From Lentisphaerota bacterium (GTDB lineage: Bacteria; Verrucomicrobiota; Lentisphaeria; Victivallales; Victivallaceae): a DNA stretch of 64,000 nucleotides. Below, in pieces: positions 45,294-53,821 of the stretch; within the stretch, counting starts at the first letter, position 1; each line of letters starts with the position of its first letter. The notes beneath the pieces are model-generated. The model was given only the letters and a program-made list of their open reading frames with translations. It was not told the DNA's origin and did not search any database. The translations under genes were made by a program, and so were the position numbers. The stretch spans positions 1 to 64,000 of the forward strand of contig SUWD01000015.1 of NCBI GenBank assembly GCA_015061685.1, read 5' to 3'.

Positions 45294-45551
45294 TCAGTAA
45301 GTGCGGAATTTACAGACATTTACTTTGAGGTTAAAGCCGTTCTCTGTTTTTATTTTTATGCTTTCGGAGATGTTTTCCGAAGAAACGGCATAGTTCAGCA
45401 AAATCGCATTGCCAGCAACCGTTTTGAGCTTGAGAGAACTATTACGAAGAATTAAAACACCCTCCAGGATTTCTACACTTTCTTTAGAATATTTTACTCT
45501 TGTTTGTTGAAATCCACGGACTTTCTGTGTATAGTATAGGTTGACTGGCAT
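45294..45551 (-). CDS. Hypothetical 85-residue protein or fragment
   Basis: Begins with an ATG behind GGGGG, and contains beta-strand-like sequence (ESVEILEGVLILRNSSLKLK and ENGFNLKVNVCKF). No motif, signal peptide or membrane helix. It may be a remnant of the same decayed locus as 44803-45054. Confidence 0.3.
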   Translation of the reverse strand: MPVNLYYTQKVRGFQQTRVKYSKESVEILEGVLILRNSSLKLKTVAGNAILLNYAVSSENISESIKIKTENGFNLKVNVCKFRTY

Positions 45552-45703
45552 TGCTTACCCCCTATCGTTTCGATCCGATAAAACAATAGGTGCAATTCCA
45601 GTCTTTTTCAATTCCGTATTTCTGTTTTTTGTATTTTTCTGCGTATTTCTGTCACAAACCGTCGAAGAACCATTTTTTGTTTTTATTTTTCCGGCGGTAT
45701 CCC

Positions 45704-47185
45704 TTATTTCCCGGAGGTAACAGTAAGCGGCAGATCGCGGAGCTGAAACAGCCGGAGTCCGGCGGCAGCGGCAAGCTGGGCGGCTGCCTTGCTGAATTCA
45801 ACTTTGGAAATTATCAGCCTGCTTTGAGCTTCCGTCAGTGTCGCCTGAACTTCATTGAGCCGGGTTATCGTCTCTCTGCCATTGCAGTATTCACTGAAAA
45901 CAAGATTCCGCTGTTCCAGCACCCATTGTGCCATATCCTGAAAAATTTCCACCTGATAACGGGCATTTTCGCAATGGGCATGAGCATCTCTGACCTCTGC
46001 GGCAACTTCCAGAAACTTCGCATTGAGTCCCCACAAGGCGACCTTTTCCAGAGCCTCCTGCTTCCGTACATTATTCAACGTGTCAAAGCCTTGGAAAATA
46101 TTCCATTTGCCCTCGACTCCGTAGGTGAAACCTCCCTGATTGCTGTGTGATCTTGAAACACGGTAACCGCCGTAACGGGCGTGCCGGGTGTCCAAAGTGA
46201 ATTCCGAAAAAAGACGGATCTCCGGAAAGAAACCGGCGTAAGCTTTTTGTTTTTCCCGCCATGCGATATGCAAAGCGATCTTTTCCACTTCCAGATCGGG
46301 CCGGTTGCTGACGGCAAGTTCAAGATAATAATTTTCATCATAAATATACGGCAGATGCTCCATGGATATCTCCTGAAGTTCGATCTCCTCCGGCAACTCC
46401 CGGTTGGCATAGCCCAGCAGAGCTGATAACGCATGGAATGCCACCTGACGGCGGTAACGGGCATTGCGGATATCGCTCCGGGCCCGGGCGGCAAGGATCT
46501 GGAAATTCAATACCGGGGCCTTGGAAACATGACCGTTGCGGAATCTCTCTTTTGCCTGCTGCAATGCCATATTCTGAAATGCCAGATCTTCCTGGCAAAT
46601 GATGATTTCTTCACCGGCAAGATACATGTCATAATAGGCATAAGCCACAGCACGCTCCAGCAGACGTCTGACATTTTTTTCAATATTGGTGCTTTTGTTG
46701 AATTCCTGTCTGGCGATGATGGTTTCCAATTCACGGGCAAAACCGTCAAAGAGGAGCAGACTTGCCTGTATGGTTCCGGCGGTGTTGAAGTGATCATTTC
46801 TTTTCATGACTCCTTCGGGGGGATTTTTCAAATCCCATCCTCTTGAAAGAGTGTGTCCGAGAGAATAAGCGGCATTCAATTCCGGGGCATAAGCTGAAAG
46901 AGCCCGGAGATATCCGTATCTTGCGGCATAAACTGATTGTGCCGCGGCGAGATTGGTCGGATTGTTGTGCAAGGCTATTTCCACGGCTTTTTGCAAGGTA
47001 AGAGCTTGACCGTCGGGTATTTCCATCAGGTTTTCCGGTACCGGGAATCCCCGGCGGAAATCACTTGCCGTTTCAAACGGTCCATGAGGGAAAACACAGC
47101 CGGACAGAAGCGTGCCGGTGATAATCAGCATACCATGGAGAATTTTAAGGAAAATCTCACTGTATTTTGCCCGGAAACATCTCAT
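45704..47185 (-). CDS. TolC-like outer membrane efflux lipoprotein
   Basis: 493 residues. Signal peptide with a lipobox ITGTLLSGC (Cys30). The OEP/TolC repeat structure follows: two coiled-coil hairpins, each with LQKAVEIALHNNPTNLAAAQSVYAARYGYLRALSAYAPEL-type amphipathic helices. The start at 47185 overlaps the stop of the HlyD gene (TAATG). It forms the outer membrane channel of a three-part exporter. Confidence 0.9.
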   Translation of the reverse strand: MRCFRAKYSEIFLKILHGMLIITGTLLSGCVFPHGPFETASDFRRGFPVPENLMEIPDGQALTLQKAVEIALHNNPTNLAAAQSVYAARYGYLRALSAYAPELNAAYSLGHTLSRGWDLKNPPEGVMKRNDHFNTAGTIQASLLLFDGFARELETIIARQEFNKSTNIEKNVRRLLERAVAYAYYDMYLAGEEIIICQEDLAFQNMALQQAKERFRNGHVSKAPVLNFQILAARARSDIRNARYRRQVAFHALSALLGYANRELPEEIELQEISMEHLPYIYDENYYLELAVSNRPDLEVEKIALHIAWREKQKAYAGFFPEIRLFSEFTLDTRHARYGGYRVSRSHSNQGGFTYGVEGKWNIFQGFDTLNNVRKQEALEKVALWGLNAKFLEVAAEVRDAHAHCENARYQVEIFQDMAQWVLEQRNLVFSEYCNGRETITRLNEVQATLTEAQSRLIISKVEFSKAAAQLAAAAGLRLFQLRDLPLTVTSGK

Positions 47186-48210
47186 TACCACAGAAACAAC
47201 TCCCAGAAAAGTTGCCGGAAAGGACGTGCCGCAATGTCCAATTCCACATAGGCACTTCCGCCGAAATGCAAGTATAAATTTTTATCCGGATCAAGTATCC
47301 TGATCTGGACAGGATATCTTTGGGGCAGCATGAACCATTCATTTTCCTTTTTTACCTCTGCCACGCCCGTGTGCGGAGCGGTCAACCGCCTTTCAGCTCC
47401 CCAGCCGACGGCACTTACTTCGCCGCGATATTCCCGTCCGGGATATTGCCGGAGCCATATTCTGGCACGGGTACCGGGGACGATCCCGGAGAGTTCACTT
47501 TCTTTGAAATTCGCCTGCACATACCATTCGGACGAGTCGATGAAAGCGAAAAGGACATCCCCCGGCCGGTAATATCCGCCCGGTGAGAGGGTCATATTGA
47601 CCACATAGCCATCGCTCAAAGCTGTCACCGTGGTCTGTTGGCACCATATTTTCTGGAGTTCCAATGCGGCTTCTGTCTTTTTTATTTGAGCCTGCAGGAC
47701 GGTACAGTCGTGTTTCAGAGCTTCGGCATTGTGTTCTGCTGCGGCCTTGCGGGCAAGAGCGACGTCGAGGTTTCTTTTCTGCTCTACGACATAATCTTCT
47801 GACACAGCGGCGGCTTTGAACATTTCTTCGCTGCTGGAATAAAGAAAACGGAATTTCTCAATATCAGCACTGAAAATTTTTATTTCATCATTGGCACGTT
47901 CCAAATTTGCTTCACAACTTTTCAATCTGGCACAAAGGGCATCTCTTTCGTGTTTCAGCTCCTCTGCTTTCAGCAGATACGGCGGAGCGAATATCGAGAA
48001 CAGGGGAGTACCTTTGGGGACAAAATGGTTGTTTTTTACAAAAATCCCGGTAATATAACCCGCTGTCCACGGCGAAACCGGACGGGTATTGGCAAAAACA
48101 AAGGCATTGTCGGTAAAAGGTTTGGTATGCCAGTAAAGCCAATAACCTGCCCAGAAAAGTAAAATGAGAAAAAATATTGTCAGTGACAGATATTTCCGGA
48201 TGAATTTCAT
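47185..48210 (-). CDS. HlyD/EmrA-family membrane fusion protein
   Basis: 341 residues. One membrane anchor near residues 8-27 (LSLTIFFLILLFWAGYWLYW). The lipoyl half-motif is NTRPVSPWTAGYITGIFVKNNHFVPKGTPLF, followed by a coiled coil (about 80-165) and the second lipoyl/beta-barrel part with GGYYRPGDVLFAFIDSSEWYVQANFKESE. It links the inner membrane FUSC protein with the TolC-like channel. Its start overlaps the FUSC stop by 4 bp (ATGA). Confidence 0.9.
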   Translation of the reverse strand: MKFIRKYLSLTIFFLILLFWAGYWLYWHTKPFTDNAFVFANTRPVSPWTAGYITGIFVKNNHFVPKGTPLFSIFAPPYLLKAEELKHERDALCARLKSCEANLERANDEIKIFSADIEKFRFLYSSSEEMFKAAAVSEDYVVEQKRNLDVALARKAAAEHNAEALKHDCTVLQAQIKKTEAALELQKIWCQQTTVTALSDGYVVNMTLSPGGYYRPGDVLFAFIDSSEWYVQANFKESELSGIVPGTRARIWLRQYPGREYRGEVSAVGWGAERRLTAPHTGVAEVKKENEWFMLPQRYPVQIRILDPDKNLYLHFGGSAYVELDIAARPFRQLFWELFLW

Positions 48211-49169
48211 TGCAATACCTCTCCTTTTTCATATTTCCGGGAATAACCGGCAAGCAATTCGATCACCGCTCCGATCCAAGTGGCCGCTGTCCGGGCAAAA
48301 AAGTTATTCCAGAAATTGAATCTATTCCCGTCCCCCGTCAGCCAATCCGCAAAAAAAGTAAGCGTTATCATGAAAATAATGGAAAAAAGAAAAAAATTGC
48401 CGCTGTTGTAAAGAATAAAAAAACCGGTCGCCCCGATAAAAGGAAGCAGCCAGATAAAGCGGTAATCGATTTGATAAAACGTGCCAAGCAAAAAGCCGCC
48501 GATGACGATCCCCGCCGGAACAGCCCAAATGCGTTGCCAGGCAAGTTTTTCCCCCGGTGAATCAGAGGTTTTGCTCATGTTTATAAAAAGTATCGTCAGC
48601 ATGATCCATGTACCTTGCTGCAGCTGCAATATTTTCGATACGGCAGAAGCGATCCCGATTTCCGCCGACAGCACCAGTGCCTGATACGGGGGACAAAGAG
48701 CCGGAGAAGGATGATTTTCTTCTTTGATCCCGGCAGCACCCGGAGTTGTAACTGCCATTACGACAATGACTCCGGTAAGAATATCAATACTTCTGGAAAC
48801 CGCCGGCAGAAAGCCCGGAGCAGCAGAACTCCCGAGAAACCCGGTCAGCAGTACGACACATCCTGCCCGGCTGTCCGGCAATGTGGAAAAAACAAAATAA
48901 GCAAATGCCGTAAAAATAATTACCTGAAAAAAAGGTACTTCCCCGGAAACCGCAAAAAGAAATTGAGCCGCAGCACTGTAACACGCCAAAACTGCCGCTT
49001 TTTTCAATCTGACCCTGAATGATTTGACATCTGCCAGCAGAGCAGAAACAAGACCGGTGAAAACGATCGGCACTAAACCGGCTCCCGGCATACGCCCGAT
49101 CCCCCATGCTATTGCCATCAACAAAATAGCCGAAAGCAAAATCGCAGTACGCTTGAGTGCGGAAAACAT
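48207..49169 (-). CDS. FUSC-family inner membrane exporter (AaeB/YccS-like, short)
   Basis: 320 residues. Two blocks of about five membrane helices (1-135 and 165-305) are separated by a small polar segment. The second block contains LQLQQGTWIMLTILFINMSK, close to the FUSC signature that occurs after the first helix pair. AaeB is about twice as long, so this is a compact form without the large cytoplasmic domain. With HlyD and TolC-like proteins it resembles AaeAB-type aromatic acid exporters. The substrate is unknown. Confidence 0.78.
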   Translation of the reverse strand: MFSALKRTAILLSAILLMAIAWGIGRMPGAGLVPIVFTGLVSALLADVKSFRVRLKKAAVLACYSAAAQFLFAVSGEVPFFQVIIFTAFAYFVFSTLPDSRAGCVVLLTGFLGSSAAPGFLPAVSRSIDILTGVIVVMAVTTPGAAGIKEENHPSPALCPPYQALVLSAEIGIASAVSKILQLQQGTWIMLTILFINMSKTSDSPGEKLAWQRIWAVPAGIVIGGFLLGTFYQIDYRFIWLLPFIGATGFFILYNSGNFFLFSIIFMITLTFFADWLTGDGNRFNFWNNFFARTAATWIGAVIELLAGYSRKYEKGEVLQ

Positions 49170-49314
49170 GAAAAAAATCTCCTCTCTATTTTACATTAAT
49201 AGAATGGTTTTGATTTTTTTCAATAAATTCTTTGAATTTTTCCGGAGCGATCCTGACCGGAGACCGCAGCTTTTCCGCAATAAGCGAAACTTTTTTACCT
49301 ATCGCAAGTAGAAA

Positions 49315-50931
49315 TCAAAAAAGTCCAACCGTTTCACCGTTGACAAGTTTGATCGCTTCAGCATTGGGAGTTGCAGGCAATCCGGGCATGGTGATGATGT
49401 CTCCGAGATAAGCAACGATAAATCCACTGCCGCTTTTGACCTCGATATCACGTACATTGATAGTGAAATTCACCGGGACATTGAGTAATTTCGGATTATC
49501 GGAAAAAGAGTATTGCGTTTTGGCGATACAGACCGGAAAAGCGGCATATTCAGGAGCAAGAGCAGCAAGTTTTTTACCTGCTGCGGCTGAAAAAACCGCT
49601 CCGTCGGCACCGTAACACCTGCGGGCGATCTTGTTGATTTTTTCTTCGATGGAGTCGGTCAATTCATAGAGATACGCCGGACTGCACTTTTTCTCCGCTT
49701 CCTGAATGACTTTTTCTGCCAGTTCGATACATCCGTTTCCGCCGTCAACAAATCCGGTCGATACCGCACAGGGCATATTGTTTTCGGCACAGAGCCGACG
49801 GAAAAGAGCTGCTTCCTCCTCCGTGTCACTGCCGAAACGGTTGAGATCGACCACCACATTGAGACCGAATTCATTGCGGAGGTTGCCGTAATGTTTTTTC
49901 ACATTGGCAAAACCGCTTGTCATATCGCCGCTGCCGTGGAGCTTCATTGCCTTGATCGTGGCGACAAGAACCGCACAATCTGGCATGATCCCGGCTTTGC
50001 GGCACTTGATATCGAGGAACTTCTCCGCTCCGAGATCGCTGCCGAAACCGGCTTCAGTAACGACATAATCTCCCAAACGCAGTGCCGTATCCGTGGCACG
50101 CACTGAATTGCAGCCGTGGGCGATATTGGCAAAAGGTCCGCCGTGAATGATCGCCGGAGTCCCTTCCAGAGTCTGCACCAGATTGGGGCGGAATGCCTCT
50201 TTGAGCAGTACGGTCATTGCTCCATTGGCTTTCAGCTCCCGAGCCTTGACCTCGCGTTTATCGTAAGTTTGGGCGACGGTAATATTGCCGAGAGCTTCTT
50301 CAAGTTCCTCAAGGGTCGTTGCCAGACAGAATACCGCCATTACTTCCGAAGCAACAGTTATGCAGAATTGATCTTCCCTGACCACGCCATTGCTTTTGCC
50401 TCCCATGCCGATGACCACATGACGCAGAGAACGGTCATTCATATCCAGACAGCGTTTGAAATTGACCGTTCTGGGGTCGATGCCCAGCGTGTTGCCCTGC
50501 TGCAAATGGTTGTCGATCATGGCACAAAGCAGGTTATTCGCACTGGTGATGGCGTGGAAGTCCCCGGTAAAATGCAAATTGATATCCTCCATGGGAACAA
50601 CCTGCGAATATCCGCCTCCGGTAGCACCGCCTTTCATGCCGAAAACCGGCCCGAGAGAGGGTTCACGGAGGGCGAGGATGGATTTTCTGCCGATTTTCCG
50701 CAGTCCGTCAGCCAGTCCGATGGAGATGGTGGTTTTACCGTCGCCCTGTTTGGTCGGGGTCATGGCGGTAACCAGAATAAGTTTTCCTTTGCGTGGGGTG
50801 TCAACGGAGGAAATTTTAGCTTTATATTTGCCGTAAAGTTCGTAATTATCCTCATTCAGACCGAGTCCGGAAGCAATTTCGCTGATATTGCGGATCACGG
50901 TATTTCTGGCGATTTCAATGTCACTGAGCAT
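49315..50931 (-). CDS. fhs: Formate-tetrahydrofolate ligase
   Basis: 538 residues, close to the usual 555. It makes 10-formyl-THF from formate, THF and ATP in one-carbon metabolism, and in acetogens it is part of the Wood-Ljungdahl route. Landmarks: VTAMTPTKQGDGKTTISIGL (P-loop around 59-68), REPSLGPVFGMKGGATGGGYSQVVPMEDINLHFTGD and the closing GDIITMPGLPATPNAEAI. It stands alone, with a promoter at 50972-50999. No other Wood-Ljungdahl gene is present here. Confidence 0.96.
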   Translation of the reverse strand: MLSDIEIARNTVIRNISEIASGLGLNEDNYELYGKYKAKISSVDTPRKGKLILVTAMTPTKQGDGKTTISIGLADGLRKIGRKSILALREPSLGPVFGMKGGATGGGYSQVVPMEDINLHFTGDFHAITSANNLLCAMIDNHLQQGNTLGIDPRTVNFKRCLDMNDRSLRHVVIGMGGKSNGVVREDQFCITVASEVMAVFCLATTLEELEEALGNITVAQTYDKREVKARELKANGAMTVLLKEAFRPNLVQTLEGTPAIIHGGPFANIAHGCNSVRATDTALRLGDYVVTEAGFGSDLGAEKFLDIKCRKAGIMPDCAVLVATIKAMKLHGSGDMTSGFANVKKHYGNLRNEFGLNVVVDLNRFGSDTEEEAALFRRLCAENNMPCAVSTGFVDGGNGCIELAEKVIQEAEKKCSPAYLYELTDSIEEKINKIARRCYGADGAVFSAAAGKKLAALAPEYAAFPVCIAKTQYSFSDNPKLLNVPVNFTINVRDIEVKSGSGFIVAYLGDIITMPGLPATPNAEAIKLVNGETVGLF

Positions 50932-50971
50932 TTTTGCACCCCTTATAACGGTATGGTATTGTCATCTTTAT

Positions 50972-50999
50972 AATATAATTTAAAACCCCGGTGTTACAA
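50972..50999 (-). promoter_or_regulatory. Probable promoter of fhs
   Basis: On the minus strand TTGTAA (50994-50999), a 16-bp spacer, TATATT (50972-50977). The start codon follows about 40 bp later. Confidence 0.5.
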
Positions 51000-51072
51000 G
51001 CAATCTGGGACATAATTGCGTATTCTTTGCTGATTAATGAGATGAAATTCTGAATAAATGATCAGGATTTAC

Positions 51073-51101
51073 TTGACTTTGCCGTGGATTATGCGTATAT
51101 T
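51073..51101 (+). promoter_or_regulatory. Promoter of the pseudouridine synthase gene
   Basis: TTGACT (51073-51078), 17 bp, TATATT (51096-51101). Confidence 0.6.
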
Positions 51102-51147
51102 TTGAGGATGACCGGAAAATAAATAAATGCACAGGGAGTACAGCAGA

Positions 51148-51852
51148 ATGATCCGGCTGGATAAATATATTTCAGATGCCGCCGCATACAGCCGCCGGGA
51201 GGTGCGGCTTCTGGTGAAAAAAGGTGCGGTTTCCGTCAATGGGATCACCGCCAAAAGTGCGGATATGAAAATTGATGAAGCAAAAGATTCCGTGTGCGTC
51301 AACGGGGAAAAACTCCGCTACCGGAAATACATCTACCTCATGCTGAATAAACCGCAGGGATATTTGAGTGCCACTGAGGATGATCACGATCCGGTCGTGG
51401 TCGATCTGGTGCCGGATGAGCTGAAACACTTCAACGTTTTCCCGGTCGGCAGACTGGATAAAGATACTGAAGGGCTGCTGCTTCTGACCAATGACGGACA
51501 CTTTGATCACGAATTGATGTCGCCGAGGAAGAATCTTTACAAGCGTTACTATGCGGAATTGGATCTGCCGGCGAATGAGGAAGATATTACTTTGTTTGCC
51601 TCCGGGATGCAGTTCAGGGAATTCACCGCCAAGCCTGCCCGTCTGGAAATCGATCCGGCAGATCCCTGCAAAGTTTATGTGGAGATAGCCGAGGGGAAGT
51701 ATCATCAGGTAAAAAGGATGTGGGAAAAAGCAGGTAAAAAAGTTCTTTTCCTCAAGCGGGTGGCGATCGGGGATCTGGAACTTGATGCTTCTCTGCCGTG
51801 CGGCAAAGTCCGGGAATTGACGGCTGAAGAATTGGCTGTATTCGGCTGGTAG
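51148..51852 (+). CDS. Pseudouridine synthase, RsuA/RluB family
   Basis: 234 residues. An S4 RNA-binding domain (MIRLDKYISDAAAYSRREVRLLVKKGAVSVNG) is followed by the catalytic domain. The active-site Asp104 lies in PVGRLDKDTEGLLLLTNDG. EGKYHQVKRMWEKAGKKVLFLKRVAIG matches the C-terminal family block. RsuA modifies 16S position 516; RluB, RluE and RluF modify 23S rRNA. Length and layout are closest to RsuA. GGGAG is nine bases before the ATG at 51148. Confidence 0.92.
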   Translation: MIRLDKYISDAAAYSRREVRLLVKKGAVSVNGITAKSADMKIDEAKDSVCVNGEKLRYRKYIYLMLNKPQGYLSATEDDHDPVVVDLVPDELKHFNVFPVGRLDKDTEGLLLLTNDGHFDHELMSPRKNLYKRYYAELDLPANEEDITLFASGMQFREFTAKPARLEIDPADPCKVYVEIAEGKYHQVKRMWEKAGKKVLFLKRVAIGDLELDASLPCGKVRELTAEELAVFGW

Positions 51853-51889
51853 CTGCCTGAAATATTTCCTCTTTTTACAGTTTCTGCCG

Positions 51890-51918
51890 TTGAAAAACAA
51901 GATTTCCAATAGTATAGT
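51890..51918 (+). promoter_or_regulatory. Promoter of the M20 amidohydrolase gene
   Basis: TTGAAA (51890-51895), 17 bp, TATAGT (51913-51918). Confidence 0.5.
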
Positions 51919-51955
51919 ATGCAAAAATAACAATACAGCAGAGGATCGTGTAATT

Positions 51956-53122
51956 ATGGACTTTTTGGAAAAATCAGCGGCATGTATAGCAAAGATCAAA
52001 GAGGATCTGCACCAGCTCTCTGATGCGATCTGGAACAAACCGGAATTGGCATACAAAGAGTTTTTTGCTGTCGAAAAAGCTGTGGAATTCCTCAAAGGAG
52101 AGAATTTTGCTCCGGAGACCAATTACTGCGGACTGGAGACTGCTTTCAAGGCCGAATACGGCAGCGGCAAACCGGTCTTTGCCATTTTTGCTGAATTTGA
52201 TGCTCTGCCGGATGTGGGTCACGGCTGCGGTCATAATCTGATTTGTGCAGCAGCATTGGCGGCATTTTGTGCAACGGCGAAAATCATTGCGGAAAACTCC
52301 CTTCCCGGCAAAGTGGTACTGCTTGGTTCCCCCGCTGAAGAATCCGGCGGCGGCAAGGTAAAAATGATTGAAAAGGGCTGTCTTGACGGTGTTGATGCTG
52401 CGATGATGGTTCATCCGAGTTTCCGCACTGTTCCGGACACCGGTTCAAGTGCGATCACCCGTTTCGATGTGATATTCCACGGCAAAGCCGCCCATGCAGC
52501 CGGGGCCCCGGAATTGGGGATCAATGCACTTTCCGCAGTCCATCTGCTTTTTGCCGGGGTCAATGCCTACCGGGAACATCTCCCTGAAAGTGCCAGAATA
52601 CATGGTATAATCACCGGAGGCGGCGAAGCTCCCAATATCATTCCTGCCCGGGCATCGTGCCGTTTTTTTCTCCGTTCCACGGAGCAGGAGTGGATCGGAA
52701 AAATCGAAAAGCGTTTCCGGGACATGGTTAATGGAGCGGAACTTATGACTGGGGCAAAAGCTGAAATTATTCCATTCAATGTTCCCTATATGGCAAGGAA
52801 TCCCAATGCTGAACTCAACAAATTCTTTCTTGAAAGTATTTCAAGACTTGGAATGGATTATACAATACCCTCCCGGGGAGGACGGGGATCGTCTGACTTT
52901 GGCAATGTATCGCAGCAGATTCCGGGGATCCACCCTTATTTTGCGATAGCAGACAAGGAGATCGCCTGCCATTCGGACGCGTTCAAGGTTGCCAGCGGCA
53001 CAGATTTTGCCTTTGAGAATGCGATGACAGCGGCGGCGGGCATGGCGAATACAGCCTTGCACTATCTTACGGACAGTGATTTCAGGAACAAGGTTGCTGC
53101 GGAGTTCCGGAAGAGCCGTTAA
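51956..53122 (+). CDS. M20-family amidohydrolase (AbgB/PxxA-type)
   Basis: 388 residues. Metal-ligand blocks are AEFDALPDVGHGCGHN (Cys91, His93), GSPAEESGGGKVKMIEKG with Glu128-Glu129, and AAMMVHPS. The second domain carries FHGKAAHAAGAPELGINAL. It resembles p-aminobenzoyl-glutamate hydrolase subunits and peptidase M20D. It should cleave an amide bond of a small N-acyl amino acid; the substrate is unknown. No signal peptide. A clear terminator follows at 53253. Confidence 0.88.
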   Translation: MDFLEKSAACIAKIKEDLHQLSDAIWNKPELAYKEFFAVEKAVEFLKGENFAPETNYCGLETAFKAEYGSGKPVFAIFAEFDALPDVGHGCGHNLICAAALAAFCATAKIIAENSLPGKVVLLGSPAEESGGGKVKMIEKGCLDGVDAAMMVHPSFRTVPDTGSSAITRFDVIFHGKAAHAAGAPELGINALSAVHLLFAGVNAYREHLPESARIHGIITGGGEAPNIIPARASCRFFLRSTEQEWIGKIEKRFRDMVNGAELMTGAKAEIIPFNVPYMARNPNAELNKFFLESISRLGMDYTIPSRGGRGSSDFGNVSQQIPGIHPYFAIADKEIACHSDAFKVASGTDFAFENAMTAAAGMANTALHYLTDSDFRNKVAAEFRKSR

Positions 53123-53252
53123 TTGACGCCGGGATGCAGGGATCAGCGAAAAACTCCTGCCTCCCGCTGTTGCGTTACTTTGTTTGAGACCCCTATAAAA
53201 CTGCACTACGAGTTCAAATAAAAATTTATTCAAATCATTGGCTCTTGCCAAA

Positions 53253-53276
53253 CGCACCGGTGGTGCGATTTTTTTT
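53253..53276 (+). terminator. Intrinsic terminator behind the M20 gene
   Basis: CGCACC (53253-53258), loop GGT, GGTGCG (53262-53267), then A and eight T. Confidence 0.85.
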
Positions 53277-53399
53277 ATCCTTTTGCTGGTTAATATATCT
53301 CATTATTTCCATTATTACAAGCAGGTTAATGTCTCTTGACAATATTTTCAATTGAGAGATAAAATCACCAAATGAAATTTTAGCGTTGACGTTTTCCCG

Positions 53400-53585
53400 C
53401 TACTGCCGGGGCATGGTATCATCTTTCAAACTCGCGAGCACAGAATATAGCCATACGGCAAGACAGCCGGGCAACGCAATAATCGGAATTAAAAGCGATA
53501 AGAAAAAACCAAGTATCATCAAGGCAAAACTTATAACAATTACTGCAATAAATATTTCCAGCATTTTTCCCACGCTCCATTTCAA
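53400..53585 (-). CDS. Small membrane protein of 54-61 residues
   Basis: Two closely spaced hydrophobic stretches (MLEIFIAVIVISFALMILGF and LSLLIPIIALPGCLAVWLY) form a helical hairpin. The TTG at 53585 overlaps the stop of the tiny ORF upstream as TTGA; an ATG at 53564 is the other possible start, about ten bases after GGAG. No family recognised. Confidence 0.5.
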   Translation of the reverse strand: MKWSVGKMLEIFIAVIVISFALMILGFFLSLLIPIIALPGCLAVWLYSVLASLKDDTMPRQ

Positions 53586-53689
53586 TCAAAGGGCAAATGC
53601 AGCTGGATGTTGAGCGGTTTTGCCGCCGCAACTTCCCTATCTTTCACAAACAACGGACGGTTGAACCAGGCAATTATTCTTTTCCACAT
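53582..53689 (-). CDS. Tiny ORF, 35 residues
   Basis: Encodes MWKRIIAWFNRPLFVKDREV followed by AAAKPLNIQLHLPFD. AAAGGGA precedes the ATG by about eight bases. Its stop overlaps the start of the small membrane protein, so the two form a possible operon, divergent from the WYL regulator. A gene this short is hard to prove; the regular spacing and charged-aromatic N-terminus argue for it. Confidence 0.4.
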   Translation of the reverse strand: MWKRIIAWFNRPLFVKDREVAAAKPLNIQLHLPFD

Positions 53690-53717
53690 ATTTTTTTCCC
53701 TTTCCACAAAAAACAAC

Positions 53718-53775
53718 TTGCTTTTTTGTTACAGGAATAATATATTACAACCAAGTGGACATCTTGTGTCCCTTT
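53718..53775 (+). promoter_or_regulatory. WYL gene promoter with start-site operator
   Basis: TTGCTT (53718-53723), 17 bp, TATATT (53741-53746). The predicted start is about 53753. There begins AAGTGGAC (53753-53760), a 7-bp centre, GTCCCTTT (53768-53775). This half-matching palindrome follows the same TAATATA-N7-C arrangement as 4360-4388. It would block its own gene if a repressor binds. Confidence 0.55.
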
Positions 53776-53821
53776 GATTCACCGGAATAATTTTTTTCAC
53801 TTTTTTTAAGGAATTTCAGCC

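Larger units (their letters stand above)
44710..45703. other. Gene-poor stretch with decayed coding remnants
   Basis: About 1 kb, AT-rich, with no intact recognisable gene. It holds two minus-strand open frames that look like tails of lost genes (44803-45054 and 45294-45551). No insertion-sequence ends, tRNA or terminator were recognised. Confidence 0.5.
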
